Below, piece after piece: positions 61,459 through 64,000 of a stretch of DNA of 64,000 nucleotides. The position numbers and the translations under genes were made by a program. Numbering within the stretch: position 1 is the stretch's first letter; each line of letters begins with the position of its first letter. A model generated the notes under the pieces. It saw only the letters and a program-made list of their open reading frames with translations. It did not search any database and had not been told where the DNA came from. Source of the DNA: Chloroflexota bacterium (lineage in GTDB: Bacteria > Chloroflexota > UBA11872); assembly GCA_026707285.1 (NCBI GenBank), contig JAPOXD010000019.1, positions 62,001 through 126,000 on the forward strand. The letters run 5' to 3'.

Positions 61459-62514
61459 CTACGCTGAACGGTAGAGGTCGGCGATCGTGACCGGATCGCC
61501 GCCGGCGGCCGAACGATACGCCGCGTCGACGATCTCCACCGACCACTGCGCAATCGATCCCGGCGACAGATTCGGCGCGCGGTCCAGCACCACGTCGGCC
61601 AGGTTCTGCGCCGGCGCCCGCAGCGGGTAGTGCAGCGAGACATCCTCCTCGCGCATTTCTTCGCCGCCGCCGTCATAGCGATGCAGCGTCAGGCGCGGCG
61701 CCCGCTCCATGTCGATTTCCATCCAGCCCCGCGAGCCAAAGATGCGCAGCTCGTTGTGCGGGGTGTCGTCGCCGGGTTTCGTCCCGATGCTGGCCACCGT
61801 GCCCAACGCGCCCCTGGTGAAGCGCACGCTCAACGCGTCCACCGCGTCGACGGGCACTTCGAGATTCGACATATACCCATGGACCGACTCCGGCCCGTCG
61901 TCGATCACGAAGGCCGCCAGCGCCGCCGAGTGCGTGAGCTGATTCTGCCCCTGCCCATGGGCGCTGAAGTTTTGTCCCGTGGGGCCGTGCACCGGAAAGT
62001 CCCAGCCCTCGAGCACGTCCGGCTGCCGGACGAGCTGGATGGCGGAGCTGGCGAAAAGGCTATGAACCAATTCGACCTCGCCGATCGCTCCGCCGGTGAT
62101 CAACTCGCGGGCGCGCCGCGCCAGCCGCGTGTAGTGAAACGTGTGGCCGACGACGATCTCGGTGCCGGCGCGCTCGGCCGCTTCCAGCAGCACCCGGCCC
62201 TCGGGCGCGATCTCGGTCATGGGCTTCTCGATTAGCACATGCAGCCCCGCATCGATGGCCTTTCGCGCCAGCTCGAAATGCGTGGCGTTGCTGCTGGCGA
62301 CGACCAGTCCGTCCAGCGACTCCCGCGCCAGCATGCGGTCGAGGTCGTCGTAGACCGCGGCCACGCCGTAGTGCTCGGCCGCGCGCGCCGCGCGCTCCAC
62401 ATCCAGGTCGCAGAGCGCCGCGACCTCGGCCTGTGGATGCTCGATGAGCCCCGGAATGTGCGCCTCGGTGGCCCACCACCCCGTACCCACGACCCCGATC
62501 CGTGCCGCCGTCAT
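61459..62514 (-). CDS. Gfo/Idh/MocA family oxidoreductase
   Basis: 351 aa. IGVVGTGWWATEAHIPGL is the Rossmann turn, HVLIEKPMTEIAPEG the EKP motif, and SAHGQGQNQLTHSAALAAFVI covers the catalytic region where the usual DxGxHxxD is changed to a Gln-rich form. It lies downstream of the M24-like gene by 66 bp on the same strand. Substrate unknown; a changed catalytic segment suggests a divergent specificity. Confidence 0.85.
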   Translation of the reverse strand: MTAARIGVVGTGWWATEAHIPGLIEHPQAEVAALCDLDVERAARAAEHYGVAAVYDDLDRMLARESLDGLVVASSNATHFELARKAIDAGLHVLIEKPMTEIAPEGRVLLEAAERAGTEIVVGHTFHYTRLARRARELITGGAIGEVELVHSLFASSAIQLVRQPDVLEGWDFPVHGPTGQNFSAHGQGQNQLTHSAALAAFVIDDGPESVHGYMSNLEVPVDAVDALSVRFTRGALGTVASIGTKPGDDTPHNELRIFGSRGWMEIDMERAPRLTLHRYDGGGEEMREEDVSLHYPLRAPAQNLADVVLDRAPNLSPGSIAQWSVEIVDAAYRSAAGGDPVTIADLYRSA

Positions 62515-62580
62515 GCCGTTCGTCGCTCCTGGACTACGTCCGCTCCGCCACGGGCAACATAGCGCACGGTCGCGCCCTCG

Positions 62581-63804
62581 CTAGCCGAGGCGAATCGGGT
62601 CGCGGGGATAGTCGGTGAGCACCTCGCAGCCGTCGGCGGTGACGGCCACCGTCTCGCTCACGCCCACGCCGGCGCGGCCCACGTCGCGCGCGACCGCCCG
62701 CACGTGAAACACGTGACCCGCCTCGAGCGTCGGGTAAGTGGCCACCGACCGCTCGGTGCGGCCGCTGCGCGGGCAGATCTGCAGGCCGGGCACGTCCATC
62801 CAGTCCGGCTCGAAGCTCAAGCCCACCGAATACCCGCGATTGCCGTCCCTGAAAATGCGCGATGGCAACTCGTTCAGCGGCTCGGATGCGTACTCCCCAA
62901 GCTCGAGCGTGGACACGCCGGGCCGCGTGCCGGCGATCGTTCGCTCCACCGCCGCGACGCAGGCCGCGTACATCGCGTCCCAAACCGGGTCGGCCAGATC
63001 GCCGATCACGCCCGTGCGGATCATGGGCGCGGTGTAGCGCTTGACGCAGGCGCCCCACTCCAGAATCGCCGGGTGCCCCGGCGTCAAGCGGGAACGCCCG
63101 AAGGTGGTGTGCGGAATGCCGGAGTTTCGGCCGGCGGTGATGATGGGCTGAATCGACATGCGCTCGCTGCCGGCGCCCACCAGCGCCCGATAAGCCGCCG
63201 CCGCCACGTTGGTGTCCGGCGCGTTCGGGCGCAGCTCGGCCCGGGCGGCGTCGAACCCGCGCGGCGTGATCGCTCCGGCCGATCGAATGGCGGCGATCTC
63301 GGCGGCGCTCTTTTGCGCCCGCACCCCGTCCACCAGCCAATGCACATATTTCCAAGAGGCGCCCACCGACTCCGCGGCGTGCAGGTAGCTCTGGTGCGCC
63401 CCGCCGTGCTGATGGTGCTCCCAGCCCAGCCTGGCCTTGGCCCAGCCGCGATGTCGCAGCACGTCGACGAGCACGGCGGCGGGGTCCTCCGACCACGGAT
63501 ACGTGACCACGTCCTCGACCCAACTCGAGACCAACGCGTTGAAGACCTCGAAGTCGTCCACGAGCAGCGTGGGCTCGCGGTCGATTCCGACGATGAGGAA
63601 CGCGGGCACGAACGACGCCAGCGTCTCGTAGCCGCTGACATAGCAGACGCTGGGCGCAAAGGTGCACACCAGCGCATCCAGACCCTCTTCCGCCATGGCC
63701 GTTCGCAGCGCCTCGTGCCGCCGCCGAAACTCGGATTCGTCAAAGGTCAGCGACCGGATGTCGCCGGAATCCGCCGGACGCTCGAGCTCACCAAACAGCG
63801 GCAT
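62581..63804 (-). CDS. M24-fold (creatinase/ectoine-hydrolase-like) hydrolase lacking canonical metal ligands
   Basis: 407 aa: N-terminal creatinase-type domain (MPLFGELERPADSGDI onward) then the pita-bread domain. Canonical M24 metal residues are changed: the first Asp region reads LEWGACVKRYTAPMIRT, GHGVGL is GYSVGLSFEPDWMD and the first C-terminal Glu site is HVFHVRA; VSETVAVT keeps one Glu. This matches the metal-free creatinase/ectoine-hydrolase branch, especially GYSVGLSFEPDW. It would hydrolyse an amide or cyclic amidine. It is divergent from the gene at the window end. Confidence 0.78.
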   Translation of the reverse strand: MPLFGELERPADSGDIRSLTFDESEFRRRHEALRTAMAEEGLDALVCTFAPSVCYVSGYETLASFVPAFLIVGIDREPTLLVDDFEVFNALVSSWVEDVVTYPWSEDPAAVLVDVLRHRGWAKARLGWEHHQHGGAHQSYLHAAESVGASWKYVHWLVDGVRAQKSAAEIAAIRSAGAITPRGFDAARAELRPNAPDTNVAAAAYRALVGAGSERMSIQPIITAGRNSGIPHTTFGRSRLTPGHPAILEWGACVKRYTAPMIRTGVIGDLADPVWDAMYAACVAAVERTIAGTRPGVSTLELGEYASEPLNELPSRIFRDGNRGYSVGLSFEPDWMDVPGLQICPRSGRTERSVATYPTLEAGHVFHVRAVARDVGRAGVGVSETVAVTADGCEVLTDYPRDPIRLG

Positions 63805-63973
63805 GGGCCCTTTTTTTCCTCAGCAACCGGCTGCACGGACTGAAGATCGCACAGCAGCCACTAGCATGCGTTGCGGATCGGGAATCGCAGTGCCCCGGCC
63901 TGACGTGGCACGATAGCGGCTAGGATTCGGAGTCTAAGCCCGTCCGTCGGCTGAGAGTGTGAGGTGTGCGCCA

Positions 63974-64000
63974 GTGCCCTACGACCTTGCGGAGAACAAG
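63974..64000 (+). CDS. Possible gene start truncated by window end
   Basis: GTG CCC TAC GAC CTT GCG GAG AAC AAG is open to the edge. A weak AGGTG lies about 10 nt upstream. Only nine codons are visible (VPYDLAENK), so no function can be inferred. Confidence 0.25.

Noticed and set aside
1-64000. tRNA, rRNA or CRISPR array
   Set aside because: No cloverleaf-like tRNA, conserved rRNA stretch or regularly spaced direct repeats with unique spacers were seen on reading both strands by eye.

Overview
The window is a dense, high-GC bacterial chromosome segment (by eye well above 60% G+C) with short intergenic gaps, ATGA/GTGA stop-start overlaps and frequent GTG/TTG starts. Gene content is dominated by paralogous sugar-acid enzymes: four enolase-superfamily proteins, six Gfo/Idh/MocA oxidoreductases, five DapA-type aldolase/lyase paralogues plus one dead copy, and five Asp-box (BNR/sialidase-like) proteins. 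There is also a sulfatase, an alpha-L-rhamnosidase-like glycosidase, a cytochrome P450 and eukaryote-like repeat proteins. Such paralogue expansion fits marine or sponge-associated Chloroflexota of the SAR202 type. That is an inference from gene content; no rRNA or marker gene is present to prove it.

Layout. 0-6.1 kb: a membrane-protein fragment, an L-rhamnonate dehydratase, a DrrAB-type ABC exporter and two overlapping enolase-superfamily genes. 6.1-6.5 kb: hairpin repeats. 6.7-10.9 kb (minus strand): oxidoreductase, iron-alcohol-dehydrogenase-like protein, DapA-like lyase and galactonate-dehydratase-like enzyme. 11-15.8 kb: two 2-hydroxyacid dehydrogenases, an amidohydrolase, an HpcH/HpaI aldolase and an oxidoreductase. 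15.9-21.8 kb (minus): sulfatase, GH78-like rhamnosidase and an Asp-box protein. 22-25 kb: a DapA paralogue and an orphan Dpp-type permease pair. 25.2-30.3 kb: four tandem Asp-box paralogues. 30.4-34.2 kb: a sugar isomerase/epimerase-like protein, two oxidoreductases and an AllA-like protein. 34.4-37.6 kb: ankyrin lipoprotein, pentapeptide-repeat protein and a HicAB module. 37.6-41.2 kb (minus): two tandem TIM-barrel glycosidase-like paralogues, then an MFS exporter.

42.8-46.8 kb is visibly AT-richer. It carries a secreted-type Pro/Thr-linker protein, a DapA pseudogene fragment, a small membrane protein and a DUF262/HNH (GmrSD-like) nuclease preceded by a truncated partner ORF. The island splits a tandem DapA array: three intact copies lie at 46.8-49.5 kb and the fourth survives only as a nonsense-riddled 3' fragment at 44.17-44.38 kb. 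49.9-64 kb holds an SGNH esterase, a 49-residue membrane peptide, an alpha/beta hydrolase, MoeB and rhodanese sulfur-transfer proteins, a degenerate Lon-like protein, a DUF3179 protein with an in-frame UGA, a P450, a GNAT, an oxidoreductase and an M24-fold hydrolase.

How the genes fit together. Rhamnosidase, sulfatase, a possible lactonase (amidohydrolase), RhmD and an HpcH/HpaI aldolase are the kinds of enzyme needed to take sulfated rhamnose-containing glycans to pyruvate and lactaldehyde by the non-phosphorylative route. The most notable anomaly is the DUF3179 gene, where UGA replaces the first Cys of the family CPLC motif and a stem-loop lies 13 nt downstream: a candidate selenoprotein.
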